From Puia dinghuensis (GTDB lineage Bacteria > Bacteroidota > Bacteroidia > Chitinophagales > Chitinophagaceae): DNA of 41,821 nucleotides. The notes beneath the pieces are model-generated. The model searched no databases, was not told the origin of the DNA, and saw only the letters and a program-made list of their open reading frames with translations. Shown piece by piece: positions 27,796 to 35,539 of the stretch. The position numbers and the translations under genes were made by a program. The DNA lies in assembly GCA_026225275.1 (NCBI GenBank), contig JAMFSL010000038.1, positions 1-41,821 on the forward strand, in the 5' to 3' direction. How positions within the stretch are numbered: the stretch's first letter is position 1; the number at the start of each line of letters is the position of its first letter.

Positions 27796-28341
27796 TCATT
27801 TTAGCAACGTCCGTACTTCCATCAGACAAAACCCCAACAAGTTCTCTCCCCACCATGCCGAAGGATTTTGCGCCAACGGCGTTTCCGCACTCATTCCAAT
27901 CCCCCATACCATATCGACGGGACTTGCCTCTACTAGTACCTGATCGCCAGTACCCAGTAGAAAAGCTTTCAATTCCGGATGACTGTTGAATTTATACTTA
28001 TTCCCTTCGATGACGATCTCAACCTTATGCTGATCCCAGATAATAGGATCAAAGTCACGCACAAGCCTGCCGGCATATTTGACCTTCGCCGGCGATGTCG
28101 CAGATAGGATATGCGCCAAAGCATCTTTATCATTGAATAATTTTGCCTTTCCTGCCATCATCCAATGTTCTACGGTTGGATAAGTTATCCCGTCCACTTC
28201 AAATGAGGCTTCCCACCATTGGCTCAAGCAGCTTTGGGTGATGCTTCCATCCTTTGATGGCTGATGTCCCCAAAAGAATAAAAATGGAATGGTTTTATAA
28301 TCACTGTAGCTTTGGAGCAGCCATGTTTTATTGAAGATCAT
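27796..28341 (-). CDS. NADAR-domain protein (YbiA-like; guanine ADP-ribose glycosidase candidate)
   Basis: 181 aa, a complete NADAR domain: FLFFWGHQ, QWWEASFEVDGITYPTVEHWMMAGKAKLF, KYAGRLVRDFDPIIW, then KFNSHPELKAFLLGTG, LVEASPVDMVWGIG and WWGENLLGFCLMEVR. The key Glu/Trp/Asp positions of the family are kept. NADAR proteins occur in NAD-linked gene clusters, and some reverse ADP-ribosylation of guanine in DNA made by DarT-type toxins; YbiA acts in riboflavin intermediate breakdown. No DarT gene is present in the window, so any role here would be cleaning up damage from elsewhere, such as a toxin or a phage. Start overlaps the nadV stop by 4 nt. Confidence 0.92.
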   Translation of the reverse strand: MIFNKTWLLQSYSDYKTIPFLFFWGHQPSKDGSITQSCLSQWWEASFEVDGITYPTVEHWMMAGKAKLFNDKDALAHILSATSPAKVKYAGRLVRDFDPIIWDQHKVEIVIEGNKYKFNSHPELKAFLLGTGDQVLVEASPVDMVWGIGMSAETPLAQNPSAWWGENLLGFCLMEVRTLLK

Positions 28342-29813
28342 AAATTCGCCCTCACTCTTTCCCTGATCTCCGCCAGCGTCCAGTCAACCAGGATCTTCCC
28401 GTCCCTGAAAACGGTCTTCAACTCCCCTTTCCCCTCTTCCTCCCAGGTACACTGATCTTTCAATGCCAGTTTGCCGGTGGCAGGATCACGATACACCTGC
28501 ATCAATCCTTTCGCAGATTTTTTAGTACCATCGTCGGTTTTGGGATCTTTAAAGATATCCCGCCCTACCCCGTTGACTTCACCGTAAGTGGCTTTCATCG
28601 CAAACCCAAACGTATCGCGGGTAACGTATTCGTATGTATATGAACCGATGCCCAGAACAACATTATAGCTGGCAAAACCTTTCTTTTTCAATCCTTCCAG
28701 GATTTCGAACTGACGTTCTGTGGTAATGCTGTCGCCATAGATGAGACCGATATGGCTGTCCAGCAGTTTATAGCCTTTCTCGGTTATGGTACCGCCAAAG
28801 ATCTCCCACATGCATTCGATAGCGCCTTTGTACTCTGGGCTGCCGGGCCTTGCATTCTCGTCGCCAACGATGATCTTTACCGGGTCGCCGCTGTCTGGAC
28901 GAATGACCACTTTTCCCGCCCTGGCCAGGATCTTCGGTTTCAGCACCGATAGGAACTCGGTGATAACCTGCCAGAAATCCCAGGTATCGCTGACAATGGA
29001 GACGATACCGGCCGGATAAATCTCTTCAATGAGGCGTTCGAACGTCTTTATTTCTCCGTCCTGGGTACCCATACACATGACGCTGTGCTCAGTAGCGGGA
29101 ACTGAGCCCCCGATCAGTTCCTTCTCACAATCCGCCCGGTAATACATTTCCAGAAAATCGATAGCCGGAATAGTGTCGGTGCCGGAAAAAGACAATAAGT
29201 GCCCCGCTCCGCTCATCACCGCATCTTCAATCCCGCTCATTCCCCGGAAGGAGAAGTCGTGCCCCTGCCATGGGATGAAGCTCAGGTCTTCCCCTACTGT
29301 CTCGCGAGCGTAGCGGGTGAAAGTCTTCAGGTATTCGAAGGCAGTGGTAGCAGATGTGCAAGGTTTCCAGAGTATCGCGCTCAGCACTGTCTCCAGCATA
29401 TTAGTCAGCCAGAAAAAAGCCGGAACCGTATTCCGGATCGTAAAGATCGGAACCCGCATAGGTACCAGGCTACCTTCCGGAAGCGCTTTAATCTCCAAAG
29501 GCAGATACCCGAGATCATGCAAATCGGCAATGTGTTGATAGGTGATGCTGTCCTTTCCCAGGTAGGTATCCATCCTCCGGGCATATTCCTTCACGACTTC
29601 CGCCTTGGGCCGGCCGAAGAAGTCTTCATTGAACTGGCGGATCAGGTATTCCTTAAGAAAATATTGCATTCCGAAAAATACGATCTCGTTCACCTCCGGG
29701 CTTCTCGCTTTACGCGGAGTAAGATTGGAATAAACTAACGTAGTGCCTTCAGGGTACTGAAATTTATGCCCTACTTTATAACCATCTTTTAATAAAATCG
29801 GCGACATTCTCAT
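28338..29813 (-). CDS. nadV: nicotinamide phosphoribosyltransferase (NAMPT/NadV family; possible ADP-ribosyl-PP acceptor)
   Basis: 491 aa, the usual length. Catalytic His243 in PATEHSVM. Substrate residues line up with human NAMPT: Y12 (GYKVGH), R190 (FRGMSG), D213 (GTDTI), R305 and D307 (VIRPDSGDP). Known reaction: nicotinamide + PRPP to NMN + PPi. Relatives paired with Prs-like proteins in phages instead join nicotinamide to ADP-ribose-pyrophosphate to make NAD+ directly (Namat). No NMN adenylyltransferase gene is in this operon, which would be needed for the classical route but could be elsewhere. Second gene of the operon, overlapping both neighbours by 4 nt. Confidence 0.92.
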   Translation of the reverse strand: MRMSPILLKDGYKVGHKFQYPEGTTLVYSNLTPRKARSPEVNEIVFFGMQYFLKEYLIRQFNEDFFGRPKAEVVKEYARRMDTYLGKDSITYQHIADLHDLGYLPLEIKALPEGSLVPMRVPIFTIRNTVPAFFWLTNMLETVLSAILWKPCTSATTAFEYLKTFTRYARETVGEDLSFIPWQGHDFSFRGMSGIEDAVMSGAGHLLSFSGTDTIPAIDFLEMYYRADCEKELIGGSVPATEHSVMCMGTQDGEIKTFERLIEEIYPAGIVSIVSDTWDFWQVITEFLSVLKPKILARAGKVVIRPDSGDPVKIIVGDENARPGSPEYKGAIECMWEIFGGTITEKGYKLLDSHIGLIYGDSITTERQFEILEGLKKKGFASYNVVLGIGSYTYEYVTRDTFGFAMKATYGEVNGVGRDIFKDPKTDDGTKKSAKGLMQVYRDPATGKLALKDQCTWEEEGKGELKTVFRDGKILVDWTLAEIRERVRANL

Positions 29814-30496
29814 GATAAAGGGATATTAAGTTGAAAATTGTTTTTCTTTAACTTCTTATTGAACACGTATAGCTCCGGATGCCTGTTCTGCAAGCCTTCC
29901 CTTTTGGTACCGGTCGGAAGGATATACTCCGACGCAAGGATCGTCCGGCGGAAATTGCGCCTGTCCAGGGATATATCTAAAATAGTTTCATATAACTCGT
30001 GTAATTCCGTCATGGTAAAATATTCATCCAGTAATTCGAACCCCACGGGGAAGTACAGGATTTTAGAACGCAGACGCTGCAAAGCTTTCTTAAAGATTAT
30101 TTTATGATCGAACCCCAAATCGGGGATCTTTTTTACACTAAACCATTGTACATCGTTAGCCATCGTTCCGGCCGAAAATTCCAGCCTGGACGGATTGACC
30201 AACGCAAAATAGGTCACCGAAATTGCCCTTCCACGCGGATCCCGATCCAATTCATCAAAAGTATATAGTTGCTCCAGGTAAAGCTTGTCCATGCCCAGTT
30301 TGGTACGCAGGACCCGCGAACAGGTATCCGAAAACCGCTCCTCCATCTGCAGGAATGCGCCTGGTAAAACCCATCCGCCTTTAAAGGGCTCATCCTTTCT
30401 GTTTAACAATAACACGGAAAGTTCATTCTCATGATACCCAAATACCACAAGGTCGATGGCTAATGCCGGGTTGCTGTATGAATGAAAAGGTTTCAC
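29810..30496 (-). CDS. nrtR: NrtR-like Nudix transcriptional regulator of NAD metabolism
   Basis: 228 aa, GTG start at 30496 (GGAAGTG context). N-terminal Nudix domain (VLLLNRKDEPFKGGWVLPGAFLQMEERFSDTCSRVL) in which the Nudix box is degenerate: the usual REUxEE reads SRVLRTKLGM, so it probably binds ADP-ribose without cutting it. The C-terminal part (TMTELHELYETIL ... RRNFRRTIL) is the winged helix that binds DNA in NrtR. Known behaviour of the family: repressor of NAD salvage genes that lets go when ADP-ribose-like ligands rise. First gene of the operon, so autoregulated. ADP-ribose sensing fits the hydrolases downstream. Confidence 0.9.
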   Translation of the reverse strand: MKPFHSYSNPALAIDLVVFGYHENELSVLLLNRKDEPFKGGWVLPGAFLQMEERFSDTCSRVLRTKLGMDKLYLEQLYTFDELDRDPRGRAISVTYFALVNPSRLEFSAGTMANDVQWFSVKKIPDLGFDHKIIFKKALQRLRSKILYFPVGFELLDEYFTMTELHELYETILDISLDRRNFRRTILASEYILPTGTKREGLQNRHPELYVFNKKLKKNNFQLNIPLS

Positions 30497-30507
30497 TTCC
30501 GTTTGCG

Positions 30508-30550
30508 TTATTTTGACACAAACTAACGAAATAATTTTGACATTGGCAAA
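30508..30550 (-). promoter_or_regulatory. promoter and direct repeat of the NAD operon
   Basis: On the minus strand TTTG (30547-30550), 20 nt, TTAGTTTG (30519-30526, 7 of 8 matches to TAnnTTTG), about 22 nt before the GTG start of nrtR. Two 11-nt direct repeats, TTATTTTGACA (30508-30518) and TAATTTTGACA (30532-30542) as read on the plus strand, flank the -7 element 24 bp apart with one mismatch. They are good candidates for an NrtR operator. NrtR sites in other groups are usually palindromic, so this is tentative. Confidence 0.5.
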
Positions 30551-30577
30551 TCCGGGCGGTTAAATTTCTCTAAAATG

Positions 30578-30637
30578 GGGCTAAAGCCCAAATGCCCCGC
30601 AGGATTGACCTGCGGGGCATCGGACCTATATCGTCCG
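30578..30637 (-). terminator. hairpin cluster downstream of the bpX operon
   Basis: Three stems in 60 bp: GGGC/GCCC (30578-30589), a perfect 12-bp stem ATGCCCCGCAGG/CCTGCGGGGCAT with a 5-nt loop (30592-30620), and CGGAC/GTCCG (30621-30637). Read on the minus strand, the big stem is followed by TTGGGC and then CATTTTAG. It lies 215 bp past the end of the MoxR/vWA operon and upstream of the NAD operon, so it probably insulates the two. No long T-run follows. Confidence 0.5.
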
Positions 30638-30689
30638 GCGTGTCGGGGGAAGCCGGGGCGACAGGAAGGATAAAAAGGAGGTATAGGGA

Positions 30690-30779
30690 ATGGGGGTGGA
30701 CGCTCTAATGGTTACGCTCTTTGTAAAGATGAGAAGAAAAAAAGGAGAGAAACCGGCGAATCTGCAAACGACAAATTAA
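30690..30779 (+). CDS. possible 29-aa micro-ORF with canonical Shine-Dalgarno site
   Basis: AAGGAGGT (30675-30682), a 7-nt spacer and ATG at 30690, ending TAA at 30777-30779. The product is basic (MGVDALMVTLFVKMRRKKGEKP...). The ribosome site is textbook, unusual for this phylum, but no convincing promoter was seen upstream on the plus strand, and the gene would run against the two minus-strand operons. Treat as possible only. The rest of the 338-bp gap 30497-30834 holds the NAD promoter and the hairpin cluster. Confidence 0.25.
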   Translation: MGVDALMVTLFVKMRRKKGEKPANLQTTN

Positions 30780-30834
30780 ATCGACGAACGACAAATATTC
30801 AGCAGCAGGGGTCCTTTACGGAAGTATAGGCCCT

Positions 30835-33153
30835 TTACGGACGGAGAAAATTCATGGCGAAGGCGGTACTTGCCCCCAGGACAGCGCCTGCAGCTACGTC
30901 CGTCGGATAATGCACGCCCAAGTAAAGACGCGAGTACCCCACCGCCGAGGCCCACAATAAAGAGGGAGCGATCACATACCACCTGGGATAAGCTCGCGAC
31001 AACGCCGTAACGGCACTGAAGGAAGAAGATGCGTGACCGGAAGGAAAAGAGTATTCCCCCGGCCGGTACACCGGCGTCAAATGCACATCTGTCAGAAAAG
31101 GCCGTGGACGCTTCACCAGTTGTTTGATCAGCAGGTTTAGCAGATAGGTGGTGGCAGTGCTGCTGGCTATATACAATCCATTCCGTTTTGTGCGGGAGTC
31201 GTTCTCAATCAACCCGTCTGCCAGCACTACCACAGGGATGGCTATGTCAACGGGGGTATTCGCATTTGAAATGAATCGCCAGAAACCCGTCTGCCCCGCA
31301 GTGCGACCGGCAGCCAGCCTCTCGAGTATATTCTCGTCCAGCCGCTGGACACCCGATTGCGCCTGAAGACCGCAATGGAAAGCGCAGAGAAAACAGAAAA
31401 GCAGGATCAGAGGCCCCAAGTTGACGCCCTTCCGGCCTTGCTGATATTTCAGGACATCTTTTGTAAAGTTCTTGTCGTTCTTATTGAAGTGTTGCAATTC
31501 CGATACGATCCGTGGGCTGTCCGCTACGTTGTCTGCAACGATCTCATAGGCAATGTCCCTGATCATTTCCTCCATTGCATCGTGCCGCCCATATTGAAGC
31601 TTTAGAACCTCAAGATATTTCAACTTTTTACCTTCATCATGGTATAGTCGTCTTATTTCCTGCTCAAGTTCCTTTTCATCCTGTAAGTGCGAAAAATAAT
31701 AGTTCAAACAGTTGACGGCATCGCTATTCTTTTCCCATCCTTCCAGCAATAATACTTGAGATCTCCCCACCTCATTCATCTTTTCCCGGCAGATCAGGGC
31801 TGCCTTCAGATATTGACTGGATGCCCTATATTGATTGATGATCTTCTTAAAATGATAGTGGGCCTCTTGCCGCTTGTTGAGCCTGAGGTAAAGATCACCA
31901 GCCTCTTCATCTTTACCCAATTCCTTATACAGGTCGATCGCTTTCAATAGCATCATTCCCTTTTCATAACATTGGGCGGCTTTTAACTTGTCCATGGTGT
32001 ATTCGAGGTGGACAGCAGCTGCCTCGGCGTAAAGGCCGCCTTCTTCCAGCGTTTTGGCTGCCATGGGATAGTCCTTTAATAACCGCAGGTAAATAAAGGC
32101 CGCTTCCCGAAATTGCTGTTGATGAATAAACTCCTTTGCGCTCGACAGATATTGTTGCCGAAGCTTATCGGTATAGTCCTGGTCGAAGGACACTGCGCCG
32201 CCCATAGGCCCCCAATGCCGCCCGGATACGGATAAACTCTGCCACAACCTGGATAGTTTATAGGCCGCCTGTCCACCTCCTCTTGTAGTACCTTCGCTAT
32301 TTAACGGTATAGCGTATTTCAACGCCTCTTTCGGATCATCTTTGAACAGGTCGAGCAATTTTCCTGCTTCACGGTTATTCCTTGCTTCCAGGTCTTCAAG
32401 GGTATTTAGTAACTTTTTCGCCAATTTGTCATTCAGTACTGAAGATAACCGCTCCGTCAGCCCTCGCCACCATTTTCTTTCTCCCTGGCCTTTGCCGTCA
32501 CCCCCCCTGGCGTTGCCCTTCTTCTCCTTAGGAAAGAGTGCCTGCAGTAGCCACAGCTTGAATTTTTCAATAACAGACAGCGGTTGCCGGTTGGCCTTGC
32601 GGTTGCCTGGCAGGAGGGTCTCTTCCATCTCTTCCAGGGCCTCCTCCGGCGGCATTGCCTGCACGACGAAGCTTCTTACCTTGTCTGGCGGAATAATGCC
32701 GGGCTGAGGCTCCCTGATCCTTCGGTCCGCCATCGCAGGCATAATCATCCTCTCCTGCCAGACGATAGGTCCTGGTAATTCTACCCAGCCGATTTCGGGA
32801 TGATAGAGATGCGGCTTATCACCAAGCAATTTGCCCAGTTCTGTCGCTCCGATCTCAGGATATAGCTGACAATATTCCGGCAGAAAGAGCCGGCCATGCG
32901 CACAATGACAATAGCTGTTCTTTGCGATAGCTGCCGTCGTTAAATTCACGGCAGCACTATCTTTGACTCCAACCAGCAGACATCCCCATAAAGTATTAGC
33001 CCGGTCGCCAGGCAGGGGATAAACCCTGACATCAGGAATGGAAAGACCCATTTGCTGGATCTGTTCAACCCATCCTGATAATTCCTGTCCCCGCACCAGG
33101 ATGCCCTGGCGGGGATACAGATTCTTATGGTGTGGCCTTAGGATAAGATCCAT
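30835..33153 (-). CDS. bpX6-like / helical-repeat protein fused to a PAP2 lipid phosphatase
   Basis: About 772 aa from ATG 33153 (MDLILRPHH). An upstream ATG at 33192 would overlap vWA more. In the 785-residue numbering from 33192: residues 14-130 resemble the bpX6-type domain of MoxR-vWA-beta-propeller systems; 225-340 is a charged linker; 340-565 is a run of TPR-like helical pairs (FREAAFIYLRLLKDYPMAAKTLEEGGLYAEAAAVH); 593-610 is hydrophobic and looks like a signal peptide (LILLFCFLCAFHCGLQAQ). From 640 on a complete PAP2 phosphatase is present: K690-X6-RP, P717-SGH720, S754-R755, H761, D765. If truly one chain, the helical part is cytoplasmic and the phosphatase periplasmic. A TTG at 31419 could instead start a separate PAP2 protein. 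Last gene of the operon. Confidence 0.8.
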   Translation of the reverse strand: MDLILRPHHKNLYPRQGILVRGQELSGWVEQIQQMGLSIPDVRVYPLPGDRANTLWGCLLVGVKDSAAVNLTTAAIAKNSYCHCAHGRLFLPEYCQLYPEIGATELGKLLGDKPHLYHPEIGWVELPGPIVWQERMIMPAMADRRIREPQPGIIPPDKVRSFVVQAMPPEEALEEMEETLLPGNRKANRQPLSVIEKFKLWLLQALFPKEKKGNARGGDGKGQGERKWWRGLTERLSSVLNDKLAKKLLNTLEDLEARNNREAGKLLDLFKDDPKEALKYAIPLNSEGTTRGGGQAAYKLSRLWQSLSVSGRHWGPMGGAVSFDQDYTDKLRQQYLSSAKEFIHQQQFREAAFIYLRLLKDYPMAAKTLEEGGLYAEAAAVHLEYTMDKLKAAQCYEKGMMLLKAIDLYKELGKDEEAGDLYLRLNKRQEAHYHFKKIINQYRASSQYLKAALICREKMNEVGRSQVLLLEGWEKNSDAVNCLNYYFSHLQDEKELEQEIRRLYHDEGKKLKYLEVLKLQYGRHDAMEEMIRDIAYEIVADNVADSPRIVSELQHFNKNDKNFTKDVLKYQQGRKGVNLGPLILLFCFLCAFHCGLQAQSGVQRLDENILERLAAGRTAGQTGFWRFISNANTPVDIAIPVVVLADGLIENDSRTKRNGLYIASSTATTYLLNLLIKQLVKRPRPFLTDVHLTPVYRPGEYSFPSGHASSSFSAVTALSRAYPRWYVIAPSLLWASAVGYSRLYLGVHYPTDVAAGAVLGASTAFAMNFLRP

Positions 33154-35539
33154 GCTCAAGGATTTTTTCGATGAAAGAAAAGACAATGTCATAAACCAGT
33201 CGTGTGTCGACCCGAATCAAAGTAGACTGCTGATCCGGCGGGTAATAGTACATATTACCGGTAAATTTATCGCCGGCAGCTATACCCAATAACCCATCCA
33301 ACTCAGCGGGGATATAGATTTCGGTGCTCTCCTCGTCGGGCGGTTCTCGTAGTATCAGCATTCCCGATCTGTCGACTATTATCTGGCTGCCATTGGGAAA
33401 AATGAAATTATTTCTCTTGCCCGGTGTCGCCGCCACGGCAATCTTTTTGGCCTGCTGCGTATCAGCCAATTTGAAGTGGATCTGCCAATGATGCCCAAAT
33501 TTATCGAAAAGCAGTTCGTGTTTATTGTTGATGACAAGATTCGTGCGCTCATTCACTCCGATATGATCAATATTTTTCAATACTGACAGCGACGGAAAGC
33601 TATTCCTGGTCATTTTTATGCGGTTTTCACGCTGTTTATAGGATTCGGAAAATCTGTTATCCTTTGGAAAATCCTTTTTCAGGATCATTATCTTTCCCTC
33701 TTTCCAGAGGATCCGCCAGAGATCATGAACGGTCAGGTAATAAAACGCTCCTTCGTTGAAAAAAAGTTCCTTATATAATGAATTCCGCCACTCTTCGAAA
33801 ATCACCGATGCTTTTATACCTGCCTGTATATCATAGATGGTTATTCCCCGTGTCGATGGCCTAAAGCATAGCAGCAGTAAATTTCCATGCTGGTCTACTC
33901 CTATCTCATACTGACAATCAGCCGTGCCCAGATCACTCAGTAACAACTGCCAACCTTTAGTCGCGGCTCCATCCCGAATCTGCCGGAACAACCGTTTTTC
34001 CCTGCTGATCACGAATATTTCGTTGTTCTCCATTACAAGAACAGTTTTTGAAAAAGCTGCGGGATAAAGGATCGGAACGCGTTTGCCGACTACTTCCATT
34101 TCACCGGCATCCTCTTCTTTCGCCGTCTGTTGGCCGGCCGGCCGCCGCCGCTGATCCCATAATTCGTCCAAAGGCAACCGGATCTGCTGCATCAGCTTCC
34201 TGCCTCCGTGCTGATTTCTGTATACATCGATCGCTCCGCGATGATCGGCCAGCATCCAGTATTTGAAACAGGAATAGTATTCACTGATCACCTTTTGAAC
34301 GGCAGGATGTCGCATTGTCTCCGGCGAGGCGATGAAAAAAAGCTCGATCCCCTTCTTAGTCCCATACATGTCCAGGAATTTGACGAGCCCCAAAGCCGGG
34401 TGCAAAGCTCCATCCAGTATTTGCAGGCTATCGATCACTTCGTCCACCGTATTGAAAGCAATAGGAAAGAAATTATTACCCACCGCATAGGCAGTACAAC
34501 CGATATCCGTCCGCGGATGTTTGGCAATAGCCAACAGCAGCGCATAGGTCAGTACCTTAGGCGTGCCCCAGCTTTTAAGGGAAATATCCAGCAATAAGAC
34601 CCGTTCGAGATCATCGGCGCCGGGTGGATTTTCCCGGTGTATATACAACGCCTCCCGGTTAGCTATTCGTGACAGGAACAGCCATTCGTCGTTGGCGAAT
34701 TCCGAAACCAGCAGCTTATCAAAATCACCTTTGTTACTAAGGTCCGAGATCCCGCCCAGCGGCTGGCTGCTGGGTAAGGTATGATGAATGGGAATGCTTA
34801 ATCCTGACCAGAAATATTTGATCAGTGTGCCGACAGAAAATGTCTTGTAGTTTTCTATCAGCGACTCGATGAAGTCTCCCGACCCGGCGGGCTGCTCTTC
34901 GGCGATCTCTATCTTTTCACCTATTTTCGGAACGCCGGCCAATTTTTCGATCAGGCTGTTGGCGGTCGGGAACTTTTTTAACAACAACGCAATACACCGG
35001 AATTCGCGGTAAAAGATATCATACGTGCATTCTTTTGGCGCTGACATCCCATCCGGACCGGCATACCCTTTCTGCCGTGCCGCCTTTGCCTGACCGATTA
35101 CTTCTGCCGCGGTGGCTGCCGAGACCTTGCTATGTGCATCCGAAAAGATCAGTTGAAATAGCTGCACCCGCCTATCGCCGGTAGTATATTTTGTAGGCAA
35201 CCCTGTCAGGATATTCAAAAAAAGAGTGGCCTGCCCGAACATATCCTTGTCCGTGGATATATGTCTGCCGGAATAACGATCGGCATTCTGTCCGATGATG
35301 TAACTAATCTGCTGCAGCGGATTGTTGGCAGAATAATTAGTAGCCGCAATCGCCAGCAGCAATGATCCGAAAGGCGGCAATCCCTGTCCGGACAGGGTCT
35401 CTATTAGTTGGAGCACAAACTGGCTATAGGCAATAGTATCTCCATTTGGGATGACGATGACGTCACCTCCCTCCTCCCATGACCAGAAGTAGTCCTTATA
35501 CGCCTGAAAATAATTGTTCCTGTTGTCCATACGAATCAT
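33125..35539 (-). CDS. vWA plus beta-propeller protein of a MoxR ternary system (bpX1-type)
   Basis: 804 aa, ATG 35539 overlapping the previous stop by 4 nt (another ATG at 35530). Residues 1-300 are helical and include EAD-like and KIGEKIEI segments. A vWA-like fold follows: RVLLLDISLKSWGTPKV at 313-329, where the metal site reads D318-I-S320-L-K-S in place of DxSxS, and LHPALGLVKFLD. So the metal site is degenerate. Residues 460-804 are a beta-propeller-like region with repeated strands (ENNEIFVISREKRLFRQI, VDQHGNLLLLCF, NNKHELLFDKFGHHW). Proposed role: adaptor that links the MoxR ATPase to its target. Cytoplasmic. It matches the vWA-MoxR-associated bpX proteins by layout; exact family number is not certain. 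Confidence 0.8.
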   Translation of the reverse strand: MIRMDNRNNYFQAYKDYFWSWEEGGDVIVIPNGDTIAYSQFVLQLIETLSGQGLPPFGSLLLAIAATNYSANNPLQQISYIIGQNADRYSGRHISTDKDMFGQATLFLNILTGLPTKYTTGDRRVQLFQLIFSDAHSKVSAATAAEVIGQAKAARQKGYAGPDGMSAPKECTYDIFYREFRCIALLLKKFPTANSLIEKLAGVPKIGEKIEIAEEQPAGSGDFIESLIENYKTFSVGTLIKYFWSGLSIPIHHTLPSSQPLGGISDLSNKGDFDKLLVSEFANDEWLFLSRIANREALYIHRENPPGADDLERVLLLDISLKSWGTPKVLTYALLLAIAKHPRTDIGCTAYAVGNNFFPIAFNTVDEVIDSLQILDGALHPALGLVKFLDMYGTKKGIELFFIASPETMRHPAVQKVISEYYSCFKYWMLADHRGAIDVYRNQHGGRKLMQQIRLPLDELWDQRRRPAGQQTAKEEDAGEMEVVGKRVPILYPAAFSKTVLVMENNEIFVISREKRLFRQIRDGAATKGWQLLLSDLGTADCQYEIGVDQHGNLLLLCFRPSTRGITIYDIQAGIKASVIFEEWRNSLYKELFFNEGAFYYLTVHDLWRILWKEGKIMILKKDFPKDNRFSESYKQRENRIKMTRNSFPSLSVLKNIDHIGVNERTNLVINNKHELLFDKFGHHWQIHFKLADTQQAKKIAVAATPGKRNNFIFPNGSQIIVDRSGMLILREPPDEESTEIYIPAELDGLLGIAAGDKFTGNMYYYPPDQQSTLIRVDTRLVYDIVFSFIEKILEHGSYPKATP

